64,000 bases of DNA from Rhypophila decipiens. Lineage: Eukaryota > Ascomycota > Sordariomycetes > Sordariales > Naviculisporaceae. Positions 10,983 through 22,106 of this stretch are shown here, in pieces. The notes under the pieces were generated by a model that worked only from the letters and a program-made list of their open reading frames with translations, was not told where the DNA came from and did no database searches. The stretch spans positions 148,441 through 212,440 of the forward strand of contig MU858096.1 in the NCBI GenBank assembly GCA_033297075.1. Direction: 5' to 3'. The position numbers were made by a program, and so were the translations under genes. Every line of letters starts with the position of its first letter. The stretch's first letter is position 1.

Positions 10983-12939
10983 TGCTTCTCGCTTCAGCGC
11001 CAGGCTGACAGGAACCGGGGAAGGACGAACCAGCTCTGGGACGAGCTCGGAATCTTTCTGAGAGCTTGTTCTGTTCGTCGTCTCGAACGCTGCTGATAAG
11101 GCCGTCGTTGAGTCTATTTCCACTTTGGGGGATTCTGATGCGTGTGCTAAGATGTCATAACGTCGTTATACACGTATGCTTTCGTCGAAAATAGCGTTGC
11201 TGGTGATGCTGGCGGTCTGGAGAACAAGAGAAACAAAACGTCAGAAAAAGATGGAAGCTCAGACGATGTCACAGGCCGCCGCGGAATCCTGCACAAGCTT
11301 CCAAGGTTCCTGCCGTCCTGGGATCTTGGCCTTGTTTGGCAGGGAAAAACAGGACCAACTGCAGGGGCTTCTGGGCCGTTCTCTGTGCCGGGGGTGCCAC
11401 TGGGCAGGATCCCGGGGACTTTTCTGGGGGCCCAAGTTCCTTCCCACTTTTGATCCCACAGCACATGCGACAGAAGGTGGTAACGGTCAATTCAGTTGAA
11501 ACAACGATGGAAACTCACTGTCCAATGTTTTAGGGTCGATATTTTGTTCGAGATGTTTCTTCGAGAATATCCTTTGAATGAGAATTTTTGTTATCTTCTC
11601 TCCAGAGGACTCTCGGCAAGGTTGTCATCACTCATATTTTGTCAGCGGTTTGGACGACACTGTTATTCTTGACTTTAGCGTGATGCAAAGAGGTGGCCAT
11701 GGACGTCATCAAGCCTGTGATCCCTCCCGATTGCTGCACACCACCGTAACTGCATTTCCGTCGGTAAGCACTAGAGGTACTGAATACAGCTGGCCCTCAA
11801 ACTCCCACCAGCCATTACATGCCCGTACGGTATCACGGCACGCAGTCCATCACATCACCAAACAATCGGGACTTGTTTCGATATCGTCATATCAAGCAGA
11901 AAGAAAAGCATCAAAGAAACATTCATTCCCCTTGTCTACTTGAGGAGCCAGGTGAGTTGTATATTTACATTTCCCCACATAAGATCAGCAGCGGAGGCGG
12001 CTCAGGCAAACTGCGTCTCAGATTTTTATGGTCGTTTTCGGCAACCATGAGGGGCTATTAAGCATGTTGGAAGGGATAGTACACGTGTACATGGGATAGC
12101 TCAGTGCTCTCACCTTGTATAACACTCATGGAGACAAGATGCACCAAGAGATGCGATTTTTATGTTCTAGCTTTCAATTTATTCATGAACTGTCTGCACT
12201 GCAAGTCTGCACATCTCGGCATGGTGGCTGACCCCGCAAGAGATGACCTCACACGGGCATAAAATGGGGTTCTGAACTTCTGAAAGCCACCATTGCCCGA
12301 GTTGTGGCACGTGCACTTTGTTTCCAAGAGTTGACGGGACCCACCTTTTGTTGCTTGCAGACTCGCGCAGTTGCACGATCCTGAAAGGTGAATAAAAGTG
12401 GAACCCGAGCGGTCTCGACTTTCCTCACAGGCTCATCACAGCACCTTGGTAAACGGACACTCCAACTGGCAATCTCTTGCCTTTCATCAAGAACTACGGA
12501 TAACAAAAGGTTAGGTATACTTCCGTAGCACCTTACGGAAACCTTGCAACAGCACCAGACCTCCCACATTCGCTCCTTTCTGTCCAATACCCAGGTGCCC
12601 GCGGATTTCATCTCGAAAGGGCGGCGTTAGGAGTGCGCCCGCCATCCAAAGTGTCGTTCAGCGCAACGCCTGGAAACGAAGAACCTCAAACCTGCCCCTC
12701 GGCCCCTCGGCTCCCATTCAGTGCGATCCGAACAAGTTCCACCAGTCGACTTTGTTCGATTTCGATACCGACGCAGACTGTCCAACATCTCAGGTTCCTG
12801 TCCCAGCCAACGCTCGGGGCTCTCCTCATGAGCAGGTGAAGCACCGCTCCGGGCTACCCTGGAGGGCGCGTCCCGCAAGCGACGATTTAGTTGTCATCAT
12901 TTAATACCTACCTATCGAATCGATACACCTACAAACAAC
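10983..12939. other. Divergent intergenic region
   Basis: Lies between the minus-strand KDEL-protein gene and the plus-strand Doa10-like gene, so it should hold both promoters. No coding sequence recognised; the ORFs are short and of low quality. Upstream in-frame codons for the KDEL protein run to about 11150 but contain no ATG. Confidence 0.55.
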
Positions 12940-15900
12940 ATGGGCGATGCGCGAATCGACCCCTTTGTGGACCCCGACCACGTTCGGTTTCCCAACACGC
13001 GCCGGCGACAGTCTTACTCGATACAAAACGGTCCCTCGTCTTCATCTCAGCCCTTGTTCGGCCCAGACCCGACACCATCCGCAGAACCAGATACATGCAG
13101 AATATGTAGAGGGGAAGGTTCGGCCGAGGAGCCTCTGTTCTATCCCTGCAAATGCAGTGGGAGCATCAAGTACGTCCACCAGGACTGTTTGATGGAGTGG
13201 CTCTCGCATTCGCAAAAGAAACACTGCGAGCTCTGCAAAACCTCGTTTCGGTTTACCAAGCTCTACTCGCACGACATGCCGAAAGCCCTCCCAGTCTACG
13301 TCTTTCTGAGCCACATGACCAAGTACATATTCAAGAACCTTCTGTTTTGGCTGAGGGTAGGGCTGGTTCTTAGTGTGTGGTTCGGCTGGCTGCCTTATCT
13401 GATGCGCTCAATATGGTCGTTTCTGTTCTGGATCAGCGACGAAGGCTTCGGCGGTGGCCTGTTCGGCAGACACGGTGCCGTCCCCAGTGGGGCCTTGGAG
13501 ATCTTTCCACCCAACAGCACCGGCGTCTGTCCGTCCAGCCCCTTATTCTCTGCAGCAGCTTCGGTTTCGACAGTTGCTGGGCTCGCCGACCAGCTCGCGG
13601 TGCACTCGCCCAGGCTTCTCAACGCCACCTCCAACAGCTCCATCGGAGCCGTGGACCCTCTTCTGTCATCCATCCTGCGTCTTCTATTCGGAACCGGCGT
13701 AACCGAGAAACACCCCGCCTCCTTACACGCTGTCGATAGAGCGGCCTCGCAAAGCCACCCATCCCTGCTCAGCGAGGTAGGGTTTCTGAGCAGCTTGACG
13801 CGCAATCCAGCTGTCAACAGAATTGTGATTGCTGTCTTGGAAGGCCTAATTATCACTGTCCTCGTGATTGTGTGCTTTATCCTCATCATCCTTGTCCGCG
13901 ATTATGTCGTTCAACAGCAGCCCGAAATCAACATGCGTGCTGCATTTGCTGCTGAAAATCTTGCACCACAACCACTCCAAGAGGACCTTCCAGTCGAGTT
14001 GCCCCAGCTGGTGCCCCAGCCTGACAACGAAGTCGAGGAGAGCGACGACGACGACGACGAGGATGGGGAGGAGCAGGAAGAAGAGGAGGAGGAGGAGCAA
14101 GACGATCGTGAGCAACGAGATACCCCGCCTCGAGCAGCGGTAAGTTTCATGGATTTGAGCCAGCCAGTCGACGTCGCTCCGCCACCACCTTATTTTCAGG
14201 AGGCCTATCCCTCCAACAACGCCGTTGCTGGCCCATCTACTGTTGCTCCGGTAACACCTCCTGGCAGGTCCAGGGCCGAAGAGGGCCCCGGACCCGCCCT
14301 TATAGAGCTTGGGGGGACGGCTGTGCACGAGTATATGCAGATATACCGCGAAGCAGGGGGAAATCCCGAGAAGATACTCGAAATCGTGCAGGATCGTCAG
14401 TTAGAAGGCCGGCTCGACTATTGGGTGAAGCTCACCAGGTCCATGATGGATAGGGGGACGCGGAACGATGATGAGCAGAACTCGGAGCCTGACTGGCCGC
14501 CTGTCTCGGCTTCCGAATCTCGTCTTAGCGGCGTGGCCCAAAGGGGGTCTTCTGACACCACGGATCGGTCCGATGGATCAGACTGGATTTGGGCCGACGA
14601 TCGACAGTCCGGGAGTGGCAGTGATTCAAGGGACAAGGGTAAAAGCTCGGCTCGTGAGGAAGAGATTGACTCGGCAGTTCTCTTGGGAAGCGTGTCACGT
14701 CCGCGAGCCAACACTGATGGCCCCACGATCAGCGATGGCATTCACCCACTGGCAAACAACAACTGGTCTTTTGGTGATCTACCACAGGAACCAACTTCAG
14801 ATTTCGAGCCCCAAGCTTTCGACCCTTTGGTTGAGCCATTCCCGCCGGCACCCCCTTCAGAAGATCTAGACTCAAATGCAGTACCGGGGTCTCTGCTGCA
14901 TGGGCATACACACCCCCAAGTCCCACCTTTGGGTGCTGAGTCTACCAACCAGTCTGATGCAGTTGTTGAAGAGGCTTCGGCCAGTACCCAACCCGCTCGC
15001 CCCGCGTCCCCTCTGGTTGAACAAGGCGTCGTGCCGCAAGTTCGGGAGGAGCCAAGCACGAACCAGCAACGACAGATGGTCGATGCGAATGCGGTGCCGC
15101 CCCGCCCCGCTGGATTGGTGGGCAGAGTCGCCGAGTTCATGTGGCGTGACCTGGATGCAATAGATCCAGCCGAGTTTGCCGCACTGGATGCCCTCGATGC
15201 CTTCGACAACGATGATGGAGACATCGGCGACGAGAACCAGGGCGATGGCCTTGGAGAAGTGGGTTTAGAGCGAGACCGCGAGGTGGTTGAGGCAGCTGTG
15301 GCAGCCGGACTCGACCCCGAGGCGCTCGATGATGCTGAGGACTTGGAAGGCATACTAGAACTGGTGGGTATGCGAGGACCCGTCGTGGGACTTTTTCAGA
15401 ACGCCATCTTTTGCACATTCCTGGTCTCCATCACCATCTTCCTCGGCATCTTTGTTCCCTATAATATTGGCCGTTTTACGGTATGGATACTCGCAAACCC
15501 GGTGCGGATCGCTCGCATTGTTTTCAGTCTTTCCAAGTTTGTACAAGACTGTGCGTTGGTGGTCATTGGGTTTGTTTCTTGCCTTGTATCCTACTCGCTG
15601 CGCTTCCTGACAAGCATTCTGGACTCTCGTCTTCTCAACGACTATCTTTGGGCCACCGTCCTGAGTTCCTGGTCCATGACAGTCAGTGCCTCCAACAGGA
15701 TTGGCGCCAGTTTCTCAACAGAGTTCCCCATCCTGTCGGCGTCCGAGATGCGCAACTTCTCGGCTGTCAGCCACCAGGCTTTGCTTGTCGTCAAGGAGAA
15801 CATCGGTCTGGGATTCTCACTTGTGGGCCAGGCCGTCATGTTCATTGTCGGAGGCGATTATGCTTCAAAAAGAACTGAAGCTGTTGCCATTGCTTCCAAT

Positions 15901-18174
15901 GTAACGGCGCTGGCCTTGGGCGGGCTACAGCGGGTCCCCGAGGTGATTACAAACCCCAGCTCATGGGTCATCAACTTCAGTTTGCCGGAATCTAGCACAC
16001 CTATCAATCCCGAACTCGCGTATTGGAACGGGATGGATCGGTTCTGGGCCATCATTGGCGGCTACATTGCCTTATTCGGGATCGCCGGTCTCTACCTCCG
16101 TCGTGGATCTCCCTTCTCGTCGAGCCAGACAGGTCAAGAGTGGGAGGCCTCGGTTATCGACGCGCTCAACCAGGCGAGCGGTGTGATGAAAGTCATTCTG
16201 ATCATTGGCATCGAGATGCTAGCCTTTCCGCTTTACTGCGGCATGCTGCTCGACATCGCCCTGCTCCCGCTCTTTGAGGCGACGTCGCTGAAATCGCGAC
16301 TTCTGTTCACGGTTAACTATCCCTTCACGTCAATCTTCGTGCACTGGTTCGTGGGCACGGGTTACATGTTCCACTTTGCCCTGTTTGTGTCCATGTGTCG
16401 CAAGATCATGCGCAAGGGTGTCCTCTACTTTATCCGCGATCCCGATGACCCCGAGTTTCACCCGGTCCGAGATGTTTTGGAGCGCAACGTGACGACACAG
16501 CTGAGAAAGATTCTGTTCTCCGCTTTCGTGTACGGCGCCCTTGTCATGCTTTGTCTTGGTGGCGTGGTATGGGGTTTGGCACTCAGTTTGCCCACCGTTC
16601 TGCCCATTCACTACTCTTCCAACGAACCGGTCCTCGAGTTTCCTATCGATTTGCTCTTCTACAACTTCCTGATGCCGCTGGCTGTGAAATTCCTCAAGCC
16701 CGCCGAAGGGCTCCATGCCATGTACACTTGGTGGTTTCGAAAGTGCGCTCGCTCTCTCAGGATTACATGGTTCCTCTTCGGCGAGCGTCGTGTGGACGAG
16801 GAAGGGCATCTGGTCCTCAAGGAGGACTCTCCGCATCGTGAGCTTCCATGGTGGAGAAAACTGTTCTTGGAGCTGTCAGGAGATGAGGCCATCCCCAAAA
16901 CCTGGAGCGACATATTTGAAGGAGGCACAGCCAAGCCGGTGGCAACTATCTCTGCTGGAGACATGGCCACTATGAACACCATCAAAGCCAGTCTGGTCAA
17001 TTCCGGGCAGTTGATCCCTGACGGCCGTTTTGTCCGCACCCCAGGCTCCGACCAGGTGAAAATTCCCAAGGGAAAGAAGGTCTTCCTGGACGTGACGGAG
17101 AGCAACGTGAGAACGGATGGCAGACTGGATCAACCCGAGACGGATCTCTACTCGTCCCCCCAGTATCAGTTTGTCTACGTTCCGCCGCACTTCCGGGCCC
17201 GCGTCTCACTCTTCATATGCCTCATCTGGATATTTGCTGCCGTCACCGGTGTCGGCATCACGATTGTTCCCCTGGTGTTTGGTCGGCGGTTGTTCAGGCT
17301 GGTGATTCCTGAAAACATCCCTACGAATGACATTTACGCCTTCAGCATTGGTATCTATGTCCTGGGCTCCATGGCCTATGCACTCTTCCATTTGTCTTCC
17401 ATCTACTCGGCTACCAAGACGTGGGTCACGTCGGCCGTCGGCTCGGCTTACAATGGCGCGGCCCTCCGGCGAGCATTTGGCCTTGTCCTCCGTGTGGCCA
17501 GAGTTTTGTACGCCTATTTCTTCATCCTGGTGGTATTCCCCCTCATGGTTGCGTCACTGATGGAACTGTACGCCATGATCCCGTTGCGCGAGTTCATGTA
17601 CGGTGGCGCAGCCGGAGGAGACGCGCAAGGTGCCTCGGCATCCAAGCATACCGTTCGGGTTATTCAGTCATGGACTGTGGGCCTGCTGTATTTGAAACTC
17701 GGAGCGCGGGCTGTCACGGGCTTCTTCCGTAGGACCCGTCTTGCAGGCGCTGTAAGGGCTGTTCTGCGTCGCGGTTGGTTGGACCCCGACCTTGCCGTCC
17801 TCACCCGGGCCTTTGTCGTTCCCGGACTAGCTCTTTGGCTTGCCGCGGTCTCAGCTCCGTTGGTGATGGCGAGAATGATCATAACCCATGATCTTGCGGG
17901 CCCTGCCTTGCAACACTTTGGGGTTCATCTCACCGAGGGTCAAGCTGCCAATGAGGCCTATCTGATTTTGATACATCGGTTGAGCTTCCCCATGATGGCC
18001 ATCACCGTGTTATTGGGCGCTGTTCTGTGGAGCACGGTTGGCGTTTTCCGCAGCTGGAAGGTCAGAATCCGCGACGAGGCGTACCTTATCGGAGAGAGGC
18101 TGCATAATTTTGGCGTGGTTAATGGCCCTGCCAGAGCGAGAGGCTCTTGGAGGGGTCCCGGTGCTGGGGCCTGA
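12940..18174 (+). CDS. doa10: RING-CH ubiquitin ligase of the ER membrane, Doa10/Ssm4 (MARCHF6) family
   Basis: Single exon, 1744 aa. An N-terminal C4HC3 RING-CH domain is complete: C53, C56, C70, C72, H80, C83, C96 and C99. Many hydrophobic segments follow, beginning about residues 130-160 and 285-310 and clustering between about 820 and 1740; this fits the 14-span architecture known for Doa10. A long cytosolic stretch (about 335-810) holds an acidic run (near 14040-14110) and Pro/Ser-rich low complexity. The size is larger than yeast Doa10 (about 1320 aa), mostly from this loop. In the known family the enzyme works with Ubc6/Ubc7 in ER-associated and nuclear-envelope degradation of proteins with cytosolic or membrane degrons. 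The ATG at 12940 follows an A-rich leader, and the RING begins 52 residues later as in relatives. Confidence 0.93.
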   Translation: MGDARIDPFVDPDHVRFPNTRRRQSYSIQNGPSSSSQPLFGPDPTPSAEPDTCRICRGEGSAEEPLFYPCKCSGSIKYVHQDCLMEWLSHSQKKHCELCKTSFRFTKLYSHDMPKALPVYVFLSHMTKYIFKNLLFWLRVGLVLSVWFGWLPYLMRSIWSFLFWISDEGFGGGLFGRHGAVPSGALEIFPPNSTGVCPSSPLFSAAASVSTVAGLADQLAVHSPRLLNATSNSSIGAVDPLLSSILRLLFGTGVTEKHPASLHAVDRAASQSHPSLLSEVGFLSSLTRNPAVNRIVIAVLEGLIITVLVIVCFILIILVRDYVVQQQPEINMRAAFAAENLAPQPLQEDLPVELPQLVPQPDNEVEESDDDDDEDGEEQEEEEEEEQDDREQRDTPPRAAVSFMDLSQPVDVAPPPPYFQEAYPSNNAVAGPSTVAPVTPPGRSRAEEGPGPALIELGGTAVHEYMQIYREAGGNPEKILEIVQDRQLEGRLDYWVKLTRSMMDRGTRNDDEQNSEPDWPPVSASESRLSGVAQRGSSDTTDRSDGSDWIWADDRQSGSGSDSRDKGKSSAREEEIDSAVLLGSVSRPRANTDGPTISDGIHPLANNNWSFGDLPQEPTSDFEPQAFDPLVEPFPPAPPSEDLDSNAVPGSLLHGHTHPQVPPLGAESTNQSDAVVEEASASTQPARPASPLVEQGVVPQVREEPSTNQQRQMVDANAVPPRPAGLVGRVAEFMWRDLDAIDPAEFAALDALDAFDNDDGDIGDENQGDGLGEVGLERDREVVEAAVAAGLDPEALDDAEDLEGILELVGMRGPVVGLFQNAIFCTFLVSITIFLGIFVPYNIGRFTVWILANPVRIARIVFSLSKFVQDCALVVIGFVSCLVSYSLRFLTSILDSRLLNDYLWATVLSSWSMTVSASNRIGASFSTEFPILSASEMRNFSAVSHQALLVVKENIGLGFSLVGQAVMFIVGGDYASKRTEAVAIASNVTALALGGLQRVPEVITNPSSWVINFSLPESSTPINPELAYWNGMDRFWAIIGGYIALFGIAGLYLRRGSPFSSSQTGQEWEASVIDALNQASGVMKVILIIGIEMLAFPLYCGMLLDIALLPLFEATSLKSRLLFTVNYPFTSIFVHWFVGTGYMFHFALFVSMCRKIMRKGVLYFIRDPDDPEFHPVRDVLERNVTTQLRKILFSAFVYGALVMLCLGGVVWGLALSLPTVLPIHYSSNEPVLEFPIDLLFYNFLMPLAVKFLKPAEGLHAMYTWWFRKCARSLRITWFLFGERRVDEEGHLVLKEDSPHRELPWWRKLFLELSGDEAIPKTWSDIFEGGTAKPVATISAGDMATMNTIKASLVNSGQLIPDGRFVRTPGSDQVKIPKGKKVFLDVTESNVRTDGRLDQPETDLYSSPQYQFVYVPPHFRARVSLFICLIWIFAAVTGVGITIVPLVFGRRLFRLVIPENIPTNDIYAFSIGIYVLGSMAYALFHLSSIYSATKTWVTSAVGSAYNGAALRRAFGLVLRVARVLYAYFFILVVFPLMVASLMELYAMIPLREFMYGGAAGGDAQGASASKHTVRVIQSWTVGLLYLKLGARAVTGFFRRTRLAGAVRAVLRRGWLDPDLAVLTRAFVVPGLALWLAAVSAPLVMARMIITHDLAGPALQHFGVHLTEGQAANEAYLILIHRLSFPMMAITVLLGAVLWSTVGVFRSWKVRIRDEAYLIGERLHNFGVVNGPARARGSWRGPGAGA

Positions 18175-19596
18175 GTTGTGACCATTATGCGTTGCCTCAT
18201 TCTTCTCCCTTGAAGCAGGCACACTGCCACCGGACACTACAGCTGGGGGCTCCGGGAATTTTATCTTTCTTGCATTTCTGTCAGCTCTATTTATTCCGAA
18301 TCAGGCGTGGGTAACAGGTAGTTCAAATTTTCTTTAGCGTATAAAGCCTCTCGCAGCTCAATGAATACATAATCATTATTTAGCCAAGAAATCCATTCAC
18401 ATTGCGTGCCTGTTTGGTAGCAAATCCGTTATTTACGCACCCGTCCATCCGGAAGTCGGCAACTTCCGTTATTTGCTTGCGTTTGTCTTCGGCCGTCGCC
18501 ATCGAGTCAACGATTGAGATACTGCGCATATCGATTATGAATGTTGACAAAGCCGGGAATGGACCTTAGCATGGCAGAAAGGGAGGGTCCTGGATGCGAG
18601 GGCTAGTGTCGAGTTGTATCTCCATGCTTTCCGGACTAATATTACGGGCTGATTTACGTAGTCGTTAGTTAATCAGTCTGGCTCTTTGCAAGTCAAGATG
18701 GCATCGCCAACGGTGAAACCCCTTCCCACATACAAACCAAGCTTACTGAACTTGACTCGAACTACCTACCTTGACAGTTGTCAACTTGTCATGCTGGTTG
18801 CCAAGATTTAAGCAGTCAGCAAAGGATGAATCAATGTCAGGATAATTCATGCCATGGCACTGGTACTATAACAGTTGTTGTTAGTACTTGTCGCACTCTT
18901 TGTCAAATTCAACGAAGGGGCTGTTACCAAGAACGGTGATGACTGCGGCGAGGTTCGTGTGAGGAAAGGACATCGACCGATCAAGGGCAAGTACACACAG
19001 TTGGGGAAAACATAGCCAAGAATGTAACCCATGGGTAGGAACAAATTACCAAGAAAATAATGGCTGAGTGAGTTTGGTCGGGCTTCATTGTCCGAAAGGT
19101 CATTGATCATCAACAGGGTAGAAGTTCCTTGTGGCACCATGGAGAGTCAGTCTCGAGACATGGTATTGGTTGTTGAGCCGACGGGCTGACGGTACCGACA
19201 ACAAACCCCCGAATAGGAACCGACGTTTGAAGGAAAGAAAGGGGAAGCGCCGGTAACAGACGAGCGGGTGATAACAATCCGCCGTTGCAATATGTCCACC
19301 TGGCCATGGAGGTTACCACGTTGAGTATGGATTGCTGTCCCTTACTACGGCGGTGCTGACCCAAGAGTCGGAGTTCTCATTCCTCCGTTGTCATTCCAGT
19401 CAAGTGAGGGACACCTATAAAGACCCCTTTATCCATTCACATTTACCGACAAGTCAAGCAGAGACCGCCATCCTTGATTCCTTGCCATCTTCAGCAACTC
19501 CAATCCTAAATATCGAGAAAGTCCTTCCAGACGCAACATATCGCACGCTTGGCTGCATCTCAGTACCTTCAAAGGTCTTCGTTTTCAATTTCCATC
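18175..19596. other. Intergenic region
   Basis: No gene recognised. A direct repeat of TCCGTTATTT (about 18425 and 18465) brackets an inverted repeat GGAAG/CTTCC near 18451-18467. The right end holds the promoter of the secreted cysteine-rich protein. Confidence 0.55.
19416..19422 (+). promoter_or_regulatory. TATA box of the secreted cysteine-rich protein
   Basis: TATAAAG about 180 bp before the ATG at 19597, within a plausible range for a fungal TATA element with a leader. Confidence 0.45.
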
Positions 19597-19905
19597 ATGA
19601 AGCTCGCCATCCTCGTCTCCACCTTTTTCGCCGCCGTTGCGTACTCTTCGCCCGTCGAAGCTATCCCCAAGAAGTGCTCCTGCACCACAATATGTCTCGG
19701 CCTGGGCCAAGTGTGCGTTTCTTTCCCAACCAAGAAAGGATGCACAGACGTCTGCATTCTCCCAGCCTTCTGTGGTGGAATCGCCGCTTTTCGATGCGAG
19801 GGAGAGGACGAGATCTGCATTGATGACCCGAGGGACGACTGTGACCTCAAGCACGGAGGGGCCGATTGCGGCGGAATCTGTGTCCCCAAGGAACTGTTGG
19901 GCTGA
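19597..19905 (+). CDS. Small secreted cysteine-rich protein (12 Cys)
   Basis: Single exon, 102 aa. Residues 1-21 form a typical signal peptide (MKLAILVSTFFAAVAYSSPV), followed by EAIPKK. The mature part has 12 cysteines, an even number suited to six disulfides, starting CSCTTIC and ending ADCGGICV. The DDPRDDCD...GGADCGGICV tail resembles a motif I have seen in other fungal small secreted proteins, but I cannot name a defined family. The ATG at 19597 was preferred over the in-frame one at 19549 because it places the signal peptide at the N-terminus. Likely roles (effector, inhibitor, cell-wall protein) are inference only. Confidence 0.82.
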   Translation: MKLAILVSTFFAAVAYSSPVEAIPKKCSCTTICLGLGQVCVSFPTKKGCTDVCILPAFCGGIAAFRCEGEDEICIDDPRDDCDLKHGGADCGGICVPKELLG

Positions 19906-20136
19906 ATGGGGTGTGGAGGGATGGGCAAGATAGCTTGAGAGATGAGAACGTGGCTTTCAGGTTGGCAGATCAACAATTTCCAGCCAGTATGTATTTCTGC
20001 CTGATAAATTGAAATGAATCAGTTGTGACGACGGGAACCTCGTTCCAGTGTTTTCTTAAGCAGATAAATTGAACTCGAGTGTATTTCTGGTGTATAATAT
20101 GCATTTGCTCAGCCCGATAACTTGGCGGATGGACAC

Positions 20137-22106
20137 TCAGGGTTGCTTCTGCAAAGGACGTCCGCCTGGAAAAGAAACCAGCCTCACGTTGAACACACCT
20201 GGACCCTTTTCTCTCGTTCCATATCCTACTTCCGGACATCTCTTCACTGCTGCTAGCAGCTGCTTCTCCGTGTGCCAGCCCCTGTTTTCCCCGAGCTCTT
20301 CGTTGAGAATCTCGGAAATATCCAAGATGTTTCTCACAGTTCCCCGGCTTGACCTGCCGTACTTGACCAGCTCACTTCCCTTTTCAGAATAAATGCAAAG
20401 ATACAAGCAAATCAGACACCAAAAAAGCTCAAGACCGAGACCAACAGTCGTAATGAAGAATGAGAATCCCCATATATATTCACTCTTACCTGTACAGGCT
20501 TGGTTCCCTTCAACCCTGAAATCCTCGGTCAATGGTCTGCCTTTATAGCAAAGGCATTCGCCTAACGGTGTGGCCCACCAAAGACAACTTTTAAAGCCCA
20601 GGAACGGTGCTGTGAGATTTATTGTTGCTCCATTATACCATATAGTTGAGTTGTAGGGTATGGCCCCAGGTTTATACTGCACTGATTGGTCGAGATGGAA
20701 GTCTGAGCGGGCAACTCTCACTGGAGCGTACAGTGATCTGAGTCCTCCCCCTGCATCCCATATTGATGCATAGGTGTAGACTGTAAAATCTAGAAGTTGG
20801 CTTTGGCGGTCCATTTGGTCTTGTTGGAAACCCAAACGTTGCCATCCTTTGATGACTGTCGGTAGACCGGCATTTTGTGTTTTGTAGGCCACCTCTTCTG
20901 AGCTCTGGTTCACCGTGTAGCTTGTTTCTGGCTCGGTTCTGTCTTTGTCAGGGTTGTTCCACCAGATAGCAGTTGTTGTGTTATCTGGGTCTCGTTGGAA
21001 AGAACCAGGTATAGCAAAACGGAAACGTTCTAGGAAGTCCTCAACATCAAACTTTGAACGAGCATCTGGCCGCACTAATCGTCAGTTCTCTCATTTGTGC
21101 TTTTTGTGCTTTTTCCACCAATTCCAAGAAAGAAAGGTCATTCCTTACAGGCAAATAAATCTTGATACTCCTCAGGCGTTGTTTGACCGTTTGTCTGATA
21201 GATATGGTTGTAGTCTATGTTAACCAACGATGTAAAGACATCACCAAAACTCGGTCCCAGTATCACGCTGTCCATGACACCAAAGAGCTCAGGTCGGTGA
21301 GCGTCAGGCAGCCAGCAGAGTCTCAAGTCTGCACTGTCTTTCGTAGCCCATGACTGATCCGGCATCGGAAAGCTAAGCTCTTGGGAATTTTGATAGCCAG
21401 TTGCGGCACTCCAGATAGTTGTAAACAAGAGGATATGTGCAACGGCCATCACCAGTAGGAGTGTTTTGAGGATTGCTCTCGCGCCTTGGATAACTCGAAC
21501 CGAGCTGAACAAAGACCATAATGATCCTAGCGAATCAGGCTGGAATAAAAAGGAGAGTAGGACCGAATAAGGCAGAGCTGAGTGCTCTAGGACCCAGGTG
21601 ATGGTGCTTGCAGCGACGTGATAAAAGACCCATCCATGGAGCAGACGACCCCCGTGACTGACCCCGATATCCCAGCCGAGATCAATAAGCTTGGCCTGGG
21701 TGAAAGAAAGGCTCTCGGCCACATGGACATTTATATGAAACCGCGTTTCCGTCGTGGATTCCAGGTCGGACCTGTCGCAGTCCATCCCATAAGCTGGGGC
21801 CGGTCTGTACCACGAATGAAGTACCAACAAGGCGCTAAGAACCAGGCCGGTGTATAGCAAAGCTACCAGATAGGTCCAGTTGTTTCTACAGAAGGCTTGT
21901 AGACCTCTCCTGCCTGAACTGAATGGCTCTTTTGAAGCGGCAAACAGACCGAGTGATGTTTCGCTGTTGGATGTAAAATCGGGAGAAAGTCGGGATAGTT
22001 GTGGTTTAGTTGTTATAGACTCTGAAGTTGTGCTCCAACCGCTCTCGTATTCTAACCAGTCGCGGTGGCCCAGCGGCGATATCATTGGCGAAGGTGGCCT
22101 AGCCAT
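20137..22106 (-). CDS. Orphan multi-pass membrane protein
   Basis: Two exons on the minus strand, 22106..21149 and 21074..20137, giving 631 aa. The 74-nt intron has GTAAGG, CTGAC and a TTAG acceptor, and the join keeps frame (DLFA-L-RPDARSKF). About five hydrophobic segments are visible: one after a roughly 80-residue polar N-terminus (YLVALLYTGLVLSALLVLHS), two or three around the middle of exon 1, and a last strong one near residue 525 (ITTVGLGLELFWCLICLYL). A long loop before the last segment could be extracellular. The C-terminal tail is polar and includes LNEELG. I do not recognise the family. The start is uncertain: the frame is open upstream to about 22388 with a hydrophobic stretch but no ATG, apart from ATGs at 22196 and 22187, so an upstream exon may exist. 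Confidence 0.72.
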
